Assembly: GCF_964275005.1 (NCBI RefSeq)
Contig: NC_092702.1
Coordinates: 36,340,316-36,404,315, forward strand
Reading direction: 5' to 3'
DNA length: 64,000 nt
From: Diadema setosum
Taxonomy: Eukaryota > Echinodermata > Echinoidea > Diadematoida > Diadematidae
How positions within the stretch are numbered: position 1 is the first letter of the stretch; each line of letters begins with the position of its first letter. Both the position numbers and the translations under genes were made by a program. The notes under the pieces are model-generated. The model was not told the DNA's origin and made no database searches. It saw nothing but the letters and a program-made list of their open reading frames with translations. Positions 34,530 through 47,031 of this stretch are shown here, piece by piece.

Positions 34530-37500
34530 GTATGGGTTATTTCTCTTAGAAATACCTCAGTATTCGATTAACCTTGTGAATTAGACAGACCAGCTCGTCA
34601 TTGCTTGTCATTGCTGTATTTAGTCCCACACATGATATATTATGTTTGTATTCTGTGGAAGTCAATTTCTATCGTGCAAATCACGATAAAGCCAAACAAC
34701 CGATTCTGAGTGCAGGTCGTTATTAATATTAGAACCTCTAAAATCTCACAATAGCAAGACATGTTTCATGCAGTATAATGATAATTTACCCCCCTAAAAG
34801 TAAAACCCAGGATTGCCCCTTGCTGCATGCCGTAGAATTGTAATTGCCCTAACGTTAGGCCTACTCTCAATTTCGGAACATTTTCTAACGGTTACATGTA
34901 GGTTCTACCTACAAAGTCATAACTAACGTTACATGTATGTATGAACCATGCATTGCTGACATGAAAGGCAAGGAAATTATTTGATTGTGGAAGAATCATG
35001 GTGGATGTAGAAAAAAATGAAGTAGAAATACTTGTACAGTTATTAAGAATCTGGTTATTTATGATAATTATTTGAATCAAACAATTGTAGCATTTGTATT
35101 CCTAAATATATGGATGTCACATCCGGAGACCTGAAAAAAAAAAAATCAATATAAAGAAGCTTGAACCTCTACCCTCCAGTAGCACAGGGAATCAAAATAC
35201 AGTGTAGAGAGCAGTATCTACTGCAATTTTACTAAGTTGCGAGTAGAGGCCTGACGACCTCCACCATCCAGAATAGCAGAAAGGCTTTCAGATGTAGATG
35301 ATCGTTTGAATAGTAATTTTCATCAACTACCGGTAGGCCCTGCCCCATTTTTTTTTTTTTTTTTTGATGTACTTTATGAATGTTTCAAATATATATTTTC
35401 AAATATATGTATTACGTTGGCTCCTGTAACATGATGTATGTATATTATGTACCGGTATATGACTATCCCTATGCTGTGATACAATAGGTATATATAGGCC
35501 TATATATACATACACACATATATACTGGTATACCGTATAGATTCTAATTCATGTATAGGGGTCTATTATATACACACACTAGGTGAACAAAATGTATAAC
35601 TTTGAAATACAGACACCATCTCCCAAGAAGATCAAAGATGACAGCAACGCCAGTCCCAGCAGTTGCAACCTAAGTCCTGAGCAGAAGGAAAGAATGCTGA
35701 AAAAACGGGAGGAAGCGATCATGAAACTGAAGGCCAAGGAAAATCTGCCTTCCATAAAGAATGCTCCAGAAGGATTCAGTCATTCTTGGGCTAAGGCGCT
35801 CTCTGCCGAGTTCTCCAAACCTTATTTTATCAAGGTAAGACAAGAACTGCATGCAATAATCATATCTTTTTATTTGTTTAATTTCAAGTCAAAGTTGATT
35901 TTAATAAAAGTGATCAAAGATAAGTTTATATTAATTCACTACCCGTGATTCACACATTTTCTCAATGTGGCTAGACCATACTTTGCTCTCAGTGACACAA
36001 AGCTATGGGATGGCAGATTTCAAAACAAAAAATCTGAAAGCTATGGTTCTTGAGGAAGTGCGGTATTATCATTGTTCTGGTTCTTTATTTCTTCTATTTG
36101 TCTTTTTTTTCCTTCTATGCTTTTAGCTACAAGAATTTGTTGCATCTGAGCGAAGGGGTCACACTATCTACCCTCCAGCTAACCAGGTCTTCACATGGAC
36201 ACAAATGTGTCCCATCAAAGATGTAAGTGTGTCTTAGGGGTTTGATGAAAATCAAAATTTGTGAATCAAATGAAGGCTATGATACCAATCAGCAAGCATC
36301 CACTGATGGGCTGTCCAGGGATTGTTGGTGTGTGATAATACAGTGGACTCCCATTAAAACGAAGTCCTTGGGACCACACCAGCAGTTTCCTTTTGTTATA
36401 TCTAAATTTTGTTATAACCGAACAAATAAACAATAAATATACATGGAGTGGATAATGTTCCGGCCAGAATTTTTACTTCGTTGTAACTGGACTTTTGTTA
36501 TAACCGTGTTTGTTATAACAGGAGTACACTGTACACTAGTCTTTTTTTTTTTTCCACTGGATGACAAGAATTTCAGTTGAATATTATTTCAATAATGATC
36601 CCACTTTAAGTTTTGTGTTATTTTTGTATTTGAGTATTTTATTATTATTATATATATATATTTTTTTTTACTTGTATATGTTTTGTCACCTTAATAAAGG
36701 GGTAATGCATAATTCATACATTGTAGATGCATAGGACAGTGTATAATATTGTCCTGTGGAATCTCCTTTTGTCTATCAATGCACAAACTTGTGAAATATT
36801 GAAGTATATTACCTCATGATTTAAATTAGGATAAATGGCTGAAACTATCTCTGACTCATGATGTTATTTTCAATTTACATGGTCAAGGAAAACTCCACTA
36901 TATTTTCAAGATGACTTTGTTATAAAGAGTTGTGTTAAGTTAAGCAGGAAATAGCCTGTACACTTTGATAGAAATTGAATGAGTTATAGTGTAAAAGTTT
37001 GACATGTTTTTAGAAAACAATTAAATTGTTAATGGCCATTTCATGTATACTGTAGATTTGTATGAAGATTTTAGAATGTTTTTGTTGATACTGTAGTAAT
37101 GAAGCTTTCATTGTGCTTTTTGATATCTTTAGCCTTTACATCAAAGGTGACCAAAAGTCAACATAGATACAGAGTGGAAAAAAAATCAAAGTTTGTCATA
37201 TATGCCAGACATTGCCAGTATTATTTATATGTTTGTGAATTTGATGTCTACATGTCTACTCAATACTTTGTCTTTCATGCAACCAGGTGAAAGTTGTGAT
37301 CCTTGGTCAAGATCCATATCATGGACCTGGCCAAGCCCATGGTAAGATTTATTTGCTTTCCTTTGTTTCATTAGTTTTCTAGTCTCATCCCCCCCCCCTT
37401 ATTTTTTTGTTCTCTACTTACAGCAATTAAACACTTTTTATGAGAAGCTACAGGGAAAGGATGTGAGAATCATACACACACCAGAGTTCCACTCTCAAGC

Positions 37501-40500
37501 AGAGATGTATTTCACTATCAATTTAATTGGGTACAGATTGTTTTGTAAGCTTGTTTATTTTTGTACACATCTTGATTGATATTGGGAGCATATATTAGAA
37601 ATGCAAACCAATGTCCCACAACTGTGAGAAGATTTTAAATGCCAAAACAGTCAACAGTTTACTTTACTGGCTGTGTTCAGCCCATACAAAGTGAAAAAAA
37701 AAAATGTGACTTGATTTCTTGATACACATTGAGAATTTCCCACCAGGTACACATCTTGTGTGCATTGTGTTCACACAAGCAAATAGGACAAATCAAAAAC
37801 TGACGACACACTGGGCTAAGAGGTAACACTACCTGGTTTGCGTCAGCAACATGCCGTACTGTCTATCATGCATGGCATAACCAATCTTTGGCCATAATTG
37901 CTGTAAGTTTGCACTCACAGTGAGGGAAGATTCCATGAATGGCTTATCAGTCAGACTGTACCACTCCTAGAAGCAAGTGGGATGTACTTGTTACATGTCA
38001 GTTGGTTGATTCAATGTGGATAGAATGTATCTGTTGGTGGGGGGGGGGGGTATATATGCACCATTTATCTGACACAAAAATGTGCTAATTTTGTTTCCAC
38101 TGAGGTATTGATATCAACTGTAATTGTTTCAGATGCAGTAATGTAATGTCCATCACTCAAACATGGAGATATCAGAATTTGCTTTTAGGGAGGCGTTTCA
38201 TGATGCATTTTGTCAGATATTTCTTCAGACAAACTGTTAAAAGCTACTGAAATCTTTGCAGCTGATTGGCTGAGAGCACATTTGTCTGTTGTTGGACAAA
38301 ATGCTGCATGAAATGCTCCAGACGATGCCATACAGTGTAGCAACTGTGTTTCCAGATTCACCTCTAAATTAGTGACATCAAAGTAATCTTATCCCAAGAA
38401 AGGGATCCAAAAAAAAAAAAAAAATCCAGATCACTTATGTTGTGTCCTCTTTGTTTTGACTCTGCAGGACTATGCTTCAGTGTGCGCACAGGAATCAGGC
38501 CTCCCCCAAGGTACCATCAACAAGTGATATTGATATTGATTCTCTGTTTCTTTGAAGTTACATATGTGTCCAGTAATCTTTTGCTGTAAAAAGTATCAAT
38601 CAAGTGTGAGGAAACAAGAGCCCAAAATACAGGCTAGATACTCACCTAAGAGTCACAATGGTGACCTGATGCAACTTTCCTGTGTTGCAACTATATTGTG
38701 ATAAAAAAGAAAAAAAATGTGGCTACTCCTTATCACTGGCAGATCCAGAAGGGGTGCACCGGGCGTGTGCCTCTTTATTTTTTGTGTAAAGAAAAGAGAT
38801 AAAAAGAAAAAAATGGGGATGGGGAGCGGGTGCGCCCCCCTTTAATTTTGTAAAGGTGCCTCCCCTTTACAGAATTCCTGGATCTGCCCCTGCTTATGGA
38901 CCTGTTAGCATCCTTTGATCTGCAAAGATATGTACACGTAAACATGAAATATACTGTATGATTGACCTGTGCTAGTGTTCAAGAAGAATGTTGAAACCAA
39001 AGGATATCAATGTGGTTTGTGTCCTAAAGAGTCCAACTGTGCTTTGTTTTCTGTGGTATCTCTGCAGTCTGGAGAACATGTTCAAGTGCCTGGAAAAGGA
39101 CATACCAGGCTTTAAGCACCCAGGACATGGCAACCTCACAGGCTGGGCTAAGCAAGGTGAGGTACTGGTACCATACACTGTACAGGCATTGTTTGAAGTG
39201 AAATGTATCAAATACAGTCTGAAAGGAAAGAGCAAGAGGAACTCTTCCTTTTTTTTTACACCATGTACATACTGGTAACCATTTTGAAATAGAGTGCACA
39301 GCTTTCTGGCACATGTGTCATACATTTCTAGCAGTAGGGAGAGTGCAGCAGTATAGTTATTCATTGAATCTAGCAGGTAACAATTAGTGGCAGAGCATTG
39401 TAAAACAAATGTTTGTGTATCAGTGCACAGACATTATACAGTGCACACTTATAACAAACAGTTGAAATGAGACTCACATTACAAGGAAGTAAAAATTCAA
39501 GTCCCAACATTATTATCTATATATCTTTATATACTTTATTGTTTGGATACAATAAAATCATGATATAATGAAAGAAAACTACTGGTCCTGAAGACTTCAT
39601 TATAATGGGAATTGCTTGCAATAATCTTTGCAAGTTCATGGAAGTGTACAACCACTTTTTGTAAAATTCCCCTCACATTCAAGAGTGCTGGGTACTGTAC
39701 CATTGTTACTAATCATTTGCCATTTCATGATTTTGAATTCTAGCTGAGAGATCAGTGGCATGTGCTATTTTACACGTGGAACTTTTGATACATTTCTTTC
39801 TAACTGCTATAAGGGAATATGAAGTAATACACGAATGCATTTTTGCCTTCACATGGCTATGTTTAGCATTGCTGCAATCCAAAAAGAATGATCAGAATAA
39901 ATCTTGCCTCAAGTTTGTAGGATTTCAGACATTGCTGTTGTACTTGCAGTAGCCTACAGATTATTTTTGCCAGCTGTGAAACAAATTGTGACTATGGACT
40001 CGTTTACATGACACACAAAGAACGAGATGTCAGTTGAGAATGAGAAGAGCGTTTAGTTGTCTAGAACACTATGGGTTTTGTGGCATCTTAACGTCCTTCT
40101 CATTCACACCCAATAAAGAGTGAAAGAGATAAATGAGAGTTTTTCTCCATCTTATTATCTTCTTCTGCAGGAGTTCTTTTACTCAATGCAGTCTTGACTG
40201 TTCGTGCCAGTAATGCCAACTCGCACAAGGACCGTGGCTGGGAGACGTTCACAACAGCAGTCATTTCTTGGCTCAATGCCAACCTCTCTGGAGTAGTCTT
40301 CCTGCTGTGGGGCTCATATGCGCAGAAGAAGTGCAGTTTCATCAACTCGGTAAGTTATGTAGGAAAGGCCCGGAGACTTAATATGTCATTTCCATACCAG
40401 GTAATCATATCTACTCAACCAGGAACACAAACTTTCTCCTTTAAAGGTGCATGGTCCCGGTGTTTTAGTCAAATGCGTACGCGGGCGCACGGCGCAAATT

Positions 40501-42350
40501 TCCTGTAGAGACCTACGCTATCGACTCCTCTTTAGCGCTTATGCTTTGGCCCACTTCACCGAATCTGGAGAAGTCCGATTTACTGTAGTCGGTGGTCGGA
40601 TCACAGTTCGGCTCATGATTCGGCTGAGGAGATGACAGCTTTAGCAAACTTCTTTTGTGGTGTCATAATAACAAGCACATATGCACGCACCCTCGCATTA
40701 CTACAGACTGTGCGTTGCGCACAGAAGACAACGAAGGCAATGTTACTTAGCAACACCTACGCACTTTACTCTTGATGACAGCTCAACTTCGGTAATCTTC
40801 GTATCAATGCTAATGGTGATCGGCAGTATCATCAACAGCGCCCTCTACACTACCGGGACTATGCACCTTTAAGAGAATGGGACTCTCTGCTAAAATTGAA
40901 TTGTTACGTACTTACACTAAATGACTATGGATATCCTATGAGTAAGTACGTAACAATTCATATCAGCTTCTGTGTTTTCAGCATATAAAACAAACTTATG
41001 AAAATATATGTATTTCTTTTTTCATGGGGAGTAAATATTATGCATGTTGGGGGAAATCCACTTGAACAAACACAGACAATGCAAACTCCAGGTTTGACAA
41101 AAAACTTCCAGACAAACAAGCATGAAAAGTTGTGGCCATGTTGTCATATAAGTGATATACTCGGTGTCCTTCTGTCACTATGTCCATAATATTTATGAAG
41201 ACTGCTGTTTTCTATTTCATTTTTCATGCAATGACAGTGAAATTATTGTTTGATGTGGATTCATTGAGTGTACATACATGTATGCTGGAAATTCACTAGC
41301 CTATATTCACATATCATGTGTTTGAAGTCGAAACTATTATCTAAACTTAAAGGTACTAGCCCACATTTGCAAACCCACAAAAATCAAAACTGCATAAAAC
41401 AGGTCCAATATGACTTCAAGTACAAGTTATAACAGTAACATACCTCACCTGTTGCTCTTTGTCTATACCATTCGATAAAAGAGAAAAAAATCATCGTTTT
41501 AAAATCAATTTTCAAACCGGGTCAACCCGACCCAAAATCAAATTACGAACGCGGGCTAGCTACGCACATTAACTTACACATGTATCGCATGCATGTAGTA
41601 CGTGCGTGGACCGGAGCTAGCGAGCGTTTTTATACGCATGCATACGGTGCATTTTCATTTATTTTTATGAAAGTAATGGACTAATTGGAACGAAATTTTG
41701 CACAGGTGTTACTGCAATCATACCCAAACTCCATGCTAACTATGAGACCAATTGCTGCAGGTTTACAAATGTGGGCTAATACCTTTAATGGACTATTATA
41801 GCATGAAATAGGCATACATTGTACAGTAGTTATGGATGTGAGTATCAATGCGCAGTTATAACTGAACATCAGTAGATGTATGTAATCTCTCATGCGCCTT
41901 ATGCTGAAGAAATATGCATAAACCATGGACTAAATTCAAACCACCTTTGTGAATACAGGCTATTGTGTCTCAGGTTGGTGATATGCAGTGTACAGTCTTA
42001 CTGACTTGACTTTCAAAGGTCTCTGAATATGAGGGTGTGTCTGTGTGCAGTCATGTTTGTGTGAATGTATGTGTCTGTGTGTGTGTGTTCTTCTTGTATC
42101 TGTGTGTAAGTGTGAAGAGTGGCCGTCATATTCACTGTTGGTCTTATATATACATGTACTGGCCTAGTAAGGGATCATCTTGTGTTTTGTTCCACAGAAA
42201 AAGCACCACGTTCTGAAAGCAGTCCACCCCTCTCCTCTGTCGGCTCATAGAGGTTTCTTCGACTGTCAGCACTTCTCCAAGACCAACGAACTCCTGAAGA
42301 AATCTGGGAAGAAGCCCATCGATTGGACAAGACTCAGTGACAAAGACTGA
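34449..42350 (+). CDS. UNG: Uracil-DNA glycosylase, nuclear form, 315 aa, 8 exons
   Basis: Removes uracil from DNA to start base-excision repair. Coding exons: 34449-34529, 35583-35834, 36127-36222, 37287-37341, 38468-38510, 39068-39156, 40171-40349 and 42198-42350, all with GT donors and AG acceptors and consistent phases (948 nt with stop). Exon 1 holds [11 protein letters not shown], a QxxIxxFF PCNA-interacting box as in nuclear UNG2. The linker is basic and disordered (PSPKKIKDD). The catalytic domain has the water-activating loop GQDPYHG with its Asp, the Pro-rich loop (RPPPS), [12 protein letters not shown], the uracil-pocket segment [10 protein letters not shown] with neighbouring Asn, and the leucine loop [12 protein letters not shown]. 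It ends SGKKPIDW plus a short tail. Length matches human UNG2 (313 aa). It is intact. Introns hold five MITEs. An ATG at 35592 in exon 2 could serve a shorter form. A 4.57-kb transposon sits just upstream. Confidence 0.95.
35583..35834 (+). CDS. UNG: UNG exon 2
   Basis: Acceptor CACACTAG, donor GTAAGA, both phase 0; 84 codons from VNKMYNFE to KPYFIK, covering the linker and first helix of the catalytic domain. The open frame continues into the intron by chance. Confidence 0.9.
36127..36222 (+). CDS. UNG: UNG exon 3
   Basis: 32 codons, [10 protein letters not shown] to QMCPIKD, phase 0 at both ends; matches the [14 protein letters not shown] block of the family. Confidence 0.9.
36339..36533. 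mobile_element. TA-flanked MITE in UNG intron 3
   Basis: Ends TACAGTGGACTCC and GGAGTACACTGTA with TA at both edges (mariner-type target). The interior repeats TTTTGTTATAACCG motifs in opposing arms. Confidence 0.75.
37287..37341 (+). CDS. UNG: UNG exon 4 (catalytic water loop)
   Basis: Encodes [18 protein letters not shown] and the first base of the next Gly. Contains the catalytic Asp. Acceptor AACCAG, donor GTAAGA. Confidence 0.92.
38189..38319. mobile_element. Foldback MITE in UNG intron 4
   Basis: GGAGGCGTTTCATGATGCAT on the left pairs with ATGCTGCATGAAATGCTCC on the right, and the pairing continues inward (TTTTGTC / GACAAAA). 131 bp. Confidence 0.7.
38468..38510 (+). CDS. UNG: UNG exon 5
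   Basis: 43-nt exon encoding [14 protein letters not shown] and part of a Ser. Acceptor CTCTGCAG, donor GTACC. Easily missed because of its size. Confidence 0.85.
38734..38892. mobile_element. CAGGGGCGGATC-family MITE, copy 4, in UNG intron 5
   Basis: Left end CACTGGCAGATCCAG, right end CTGGATCTGCCCCTG, flanked by CTTAT (38729-38733 and 38893-38897). 159 bp, close in content to the copy at 17909. Confidence 0.8.
39068..39156 (+). CDS. UNG: UNG exon 6
   Basis: Encodes [20 protein letters not shown] through GWAKQ. Acceptor CTCTGCAG, donor GTGAGG. Confidence 0.9.
40171..40349 (+). CDS. UNG: UNG exon 7
   Basis: Encodes [20 protein letters not shown] through [12 protein letters not shown]; acceptor TCTTCTGCAG, donor GTAAGT. 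Contains the uracil-pocket strand. Confidence 0.92.
40445..40868. mobile_element. TTAA-flanked MITE in UNG intron 7, first
   Basis: Flanked by TTAA (40441-40444 and 40869-40872). Ends AGGTGCATGGTCCCGG and CCGGGACTATGCACCT. GC-richer than the intron, which creates spurious open frames. Confidence 0.75.
41351..41784. mobile_element. TTAA-flanked MITE in UNG intron 7, second
   Basis: Flanked by TTAA (41347-41350 and 41785-41788). Ends AGGTACTAGCCCACATTTG and CAAATGTGGGCTAATACCT. 434 bp, non-coding. Confidence 0.8.
42198..42350 (+). CDS. UNG: UNG exon 8 (C-terminus)
   Basis: Encodes [20 protein letters not shown] through WTRLSDKD and stop. Contains the catalytic His and the intercalating Leu of HPSPLS. 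Confidence 0.92.
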   Translation, partial: KKHHVLKAVHPSPLSAHRGFFDCQHFSKTNELLKKSGKKPIDWTRLSDKD

Positions 42351-45296
42351 ACATAAGACCAGGTCCAGTCAAGTCCTGTCTCAGCAACCAACATGAATCT
42401 CTCTCCTTAAGATGACCCAAAAGTGAAGAAGATGACAACAAACTTAGCATGATATCCTTACAACTATAACTAACTATAATTATGTTTCTTTTCAGTACTA
42501 GCTCAGACTGGGCAACATGACTCCATCAAGCCTGTTTTACAGAGAAATAGAGAGTGAGAGAGTGAGAGAGAGATGGAGAGAAGATATCCCAAGATGCTAG
42601 ACCAGTTATACGTCATCTGGGCTTCATTCAGGAGAAAAATGTGTCTGTTTGTCACATTTTAATCTTAGTGCCTTACAGCTGTATTAGACTGATATCATTC
42701 AGATGTCAGTCTCCAGAAAAAGAAAAAAGTGCCAAAGTAAAATGTTAACTGCAGTAGATTATTGATGTTACTAGTTTTATACTGTCAATATGATAAAGAG
42801 TGTCATGTGAGTGTATGGGTATTACATTTAAGATTCACTATATGGCAGAAATACAAAGCAAAACTGAAAGTTTGCTCATTTTGAGAAATATTTAAGTACA
42901 ATATGTACAAGCTGCAGTCTTCACAATCAAAGCAACTGTGAAGTCTTTAGTTTTCTTTGGAGAAAGCATTCTGGAATTTTCCAGTTTGAATGCTAGAGTC
43001 ATGGGGGCAAAATACTCCATAACGGCAATTTAAGTGCTCTGTCATTAATCTTACACAATCTCATACAATCTGTATATATCCTGGTTATTCTGCCAATAAT
43101 CCTTGCCCAAGTACACATATCACATTCTAGGTAGGAAATGAACATCAATTGTTAAGATATACAAGAAAGTGAAGTTAGGATGTGTTAAGTACTTTATTAG
43201 CTTCCAGCCCATAAAGCTACGGTAGGCTTTTTGCAGTTTGTTCATTGTGTGTTTTGTTTTTGTTTTGTTGAATAAAGGACATTGTAAGATGTAGCGATGA
43301 TTCTGTTCGGTAATCATCTCCTTGCTGTAATAAAAAAGTGAGTGCAGCAAAAGAGCAACACATTGGGAGCAGGTTGCCAAGGATGTAAACCAGCAACAGT
43401 ATTCTTAGAAACTCATTCCTGAAATGTGTTACAACGAACCATGTAGGCATATAGTTGTAACAACAGTATCCATCTGTCTACTGCATTAAGTTTTCTTTGT
43501 GTTGAAAAAAAAAAATGTTAGTGTTTTGAACACCTTTAGAAAGTTTTCCTGTTGTAATAGATGCCATCATTGGTCAAGTGCAAAAACTAAGTTCACATCT
43601 GTTCAGTCCCTGTGTCTTCCCTTGTGTAAATACAGTACTGTGTTTGTAAATCCTATCTGTTTATCCCATTAAGTTTTCAACAGATGTTGATGAAAGCATG
43701 TATTAGGATGAAATATAGTAGGAAGAAATGCTCTTACTGCTGGTAAATCTAAAATTACCAAGAGAAAGAGTGAATGTTGTATATATGTATGATCAATTGT
43801 CTGCTATGTTTATGTTTATGTTTAAAACAGTGCTCACTTGTTTTTACCAGCTTACAAGGAATGAAGTAGAAATGTAAATGTACAGATGGGCTATGAAGCG
43901 CTTTCATTCTTAAGAAGTAACCAAAACTTTGTACAAATAATGCTTGTATGTAAAGCATCACACAAAAATTGCACTTTGAAGTTTCTGCACCAACCTAGTA
44001 GGAAAGAGAGCTAACATAGTTAATGATAGGCAGTACATCATGTCAAAGTACAAGTACATTTTGAGTTAGCAAGCATTTGACTGTGGCTTGTAAAAAGCTT
44101 CTGTTGTGTCAGAGTCTATATGCCTGTCCAGACATTGCTTAATCTTTCAACAGAATAAACCCCAACCAAATGCAGCCTGTTCAGTTTCAATATTACATTT
44201 GAATGTAATTTGAAACATTATGTTCCTTTTATTCTTTGTAGTCATCAAACCCATAGCTCAGTTTTTCTCTGCCAATGTCTTTGGGTTTATTACCGGTAAT
44301 TTTAGAGCACCTGAACAACTGCATGAGTTGAATGTATCTGGGTAAAAGAAAACTTTAGCCTACACAATATCTGCAGTCAGTGATTTGACTTTCAAGTAAT
44401 ACAGTTCGTATTTTGACTCAAGAATTTACTAGTATTTCAACCCTAGCAGATACTTGACATAATGTGACTTCCATTCATGCAGTGCTGTCTGCATTTTCTC
44501 GCACATGTACGAGAAAAAAGTTTCTACTTACCTATGAAGTGACTATCACTGTGTGTAGTAGCAGGAGCACAAGTTGTCTTCCATGCTTTGTGGATACATT
44601 ATGGTCCATTACGTGCTTGCAAGCACATAGCAAATTGTATTACAGTACCTACACATGTAAATAGTTTCTCAAGCAGTAGTAATAATGTGTATACACTGCA
44701 AGACACATTCTCACAGTATTCAAGAATTTTGGCATCTGATACTTTTGTTGGCGGCAGTATTTCAATTCGTTTGCTTGATACTTATGTCGCCCTAATTTTT
44801 ATTAGGCAGGGACCTAACTATACACACCCCTGCTGCTGTACAGAAGTCATCTGCATGACATCTAATCAGGTTAGCAGGGAGCTGACACATGAATCACACT
44901 GGTGTCTATGTGTTGTACACTTTGATACTCAGTATGTCATCATTGGACAGGGCAGTAGGATCTCATGCAAGTGCATGTCACATTTGTATCTTATGAAACA
45001 AGGGTACGTAATGTGAAAATGTTTCTGTACAGAACATGATCTTCCATTCATTTTAAGTCTGGTATATTTTCTATTGTCTGTACTTTCGCAGCTTTTTTAT
45101 TAAAAGGATTTTGTACGTTTACATAATTCATGCTCGCAAATGTTCTTTCTTTCTATTGACATCACTGCATTAGATCTTGATGAGTTCAACCAATGACAAG
45201 GGGAAAGGAACTCCCTTCAAGGTCATAAATTCTATGAAGCAGAGACAACTACATTGTATTCATTGGATGTCTTGAAAGGAAATAAAGTACATAATG
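42351..45296. other. UNG 3' flank and intergenic
   Basis: The first part is probably UNG 3' untranslated sequence. AATAAA motifs at about 43270 and 44153 are candidate poly(A) signals, neither proven. No further gene or delimited repeat. Confidence 0.4.
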
Positions 45297-45484
45297 TACA
45301 GTCAACCTCGCCTAGGTCCAATCTACAGTGTATATGGACTGAAGAAATAGCTTTGATTTGGAGAAAATGTGACTTATCAGGGATTGAAATCAAGAGCATA
45401 TAGAGAGAAAAGGCCATGAAAAGACCTTCGACTCAAGGCGATAACTCGACTTATGTGAGGTCCACTTAAGCAAGGTTGACTGTA
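45297..45484. mobile_element. TA-flanked MITE
   Basis: Ends TACAGTCAACCTCGC and CAAGGTTGACTGTA, TA at both edges, 188 bp, arms partly complementary (CCTAGGTCC / GGTCCACTTAAG). Confidence 0.75.
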
Positions 45485-45652
45485 GATTCATGATACATTG
45501 TACTGTACAAAGAAGCCTAGTTGCACAATACATTGTACCATGCTTGTCATGGCCATTATATTTTCCTTGGTATAAGCAGACCCTTATATCAGACAATACA
45601 ATACACACACATATGCACAAGATGTGTCAATCATAAAGGTTTGAGACACTCA

Positions 45653-47031
45653 TACCCCGTTTATACTGCTAGCGGGTTTCAGAGCCTCCTCGAGGAGGTT
45701 CGAAAGCCCACTCTGAAAAAGCAGCCTCTTGTCTGTTTATACTGCTCGCCAAAAGCAGACCCTAGCAGGCCCAACCTTCTCCTCCCCTCTGATTTATGAC
45801 GTGGGCTTTTGAGTGACAGTGTGCAAGTTGAAAGACTTTCTGCAGCGGGGATTGGTCGAGATGGCTGGGTTGTTTATGTAAGCAGCTGATGACCTTCAGC
45901 AATTATCTCCGGGTCGGCCAAAAAGCGGGTTCTCAAACCCCCTTTGCGTTTATACTGCAGTCGAACCCCCTCGAGCCTGCTCTAGGGCCATTCTCTGATA
46001 AAGCGTGCAATTACCGTTGTAGAAATGACAAAAAATCAACATCAGAGATTTCATTTATTTTTCATCATTTCAGAAACTTCAATCCCTTAGGAATACAAAA
46101 CAATCAATGGGTGATTTTTGAGAGCCCATACTTTTCCTAGAAACATTTCCAAACGTAGAGTCCTTTTTTTTGCATAATCACTATTATTAAAACCAAATAT
46201 CAGATACGTTACCAGAGGTAGCATCACAAAACTGTTGATTGTCTACTTATTTCTTGCTTTAAAATGGCAATGATAATGTAAAACTACAAGCTTAAACATC
46301 TACAAGCATCGTTGAAACATTTTGGAGTCAGCTTTGATCTAATCTGTAATAAGAATGATCGTAATCTATAAAATGAAGGCTTAATAAAAATCAAGAACAT
46401 GTACATATTTTGGCTTGAAATATGTTTCCCTAATCTTTGAACTTTTTACCTGCACTTGAATTACAACAATAATCTCATTGATTATGTATGCAACTTTATG
46501 AACAAGTATTATACCTCTCATAAATAGCAAATGCCAGGTAACATCTCTGTCAGATTAAATACATTTCGGATCGAAAGCAGAACGGTGTGTGGTAACGTAT
46601 CTGATGCATCAGACGTTCCGTTAGTATACAATTTTAAACCCAACACCAATCATGCCAATATATTCATTTTAACTTGTAAGAACATCACAATATGATTATT
46701 TTCGTTAAAACACAGCACTTTTAAACGTAAAAAAAATGTTCTCGTCATCGATAGAAGATTAGATCATTCTTCAATAAAACTTTGAGATGTACGTAAAATA
46801 CGAGTCAAGCAGGCACAATTCCACAATGCTTCTTTTCTGATATAATTCCGAAATTTTGTTATTATGATACACGGAAGACGGTTCTGAAACCTCCCCCCAT
46901 AGGAGGTTTCAGAACCCGACCCGATCGGATCGCCTTTTCTGAATTCTGTCTGTTTATACTGAGCTGAAAGCCTGCTCGAAACGGCTACAGGGGGTTTCAG
47001 AACCCGCTTTTTCCTTAGTATAAACGGGGTA
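45653..47031. mobile_element. 1.4-kb foldback element with CCCCGTTTATACT ends
   Basis: Ends TACCCCGTTTATACT and AGTATAAACGGGGTA, with TA at both edges. Each arm has several blocks of GTTTATACTG and GGGTTTCAGA / TCTGAAACC in both orientations (near 45660, 45730, 45950, 46890, 46950 and 46990). The middle about 850 bp are AT-rich and non-coding. Confidence 0.65.

Noticed and set aside
39430-39615. Another TA-flanked MITE like that at 36339 in UNG intron 6
   Set aside because: The left side (TACAGTGCACACTTATAAC) fits, but the right end is too diverged to delimit.
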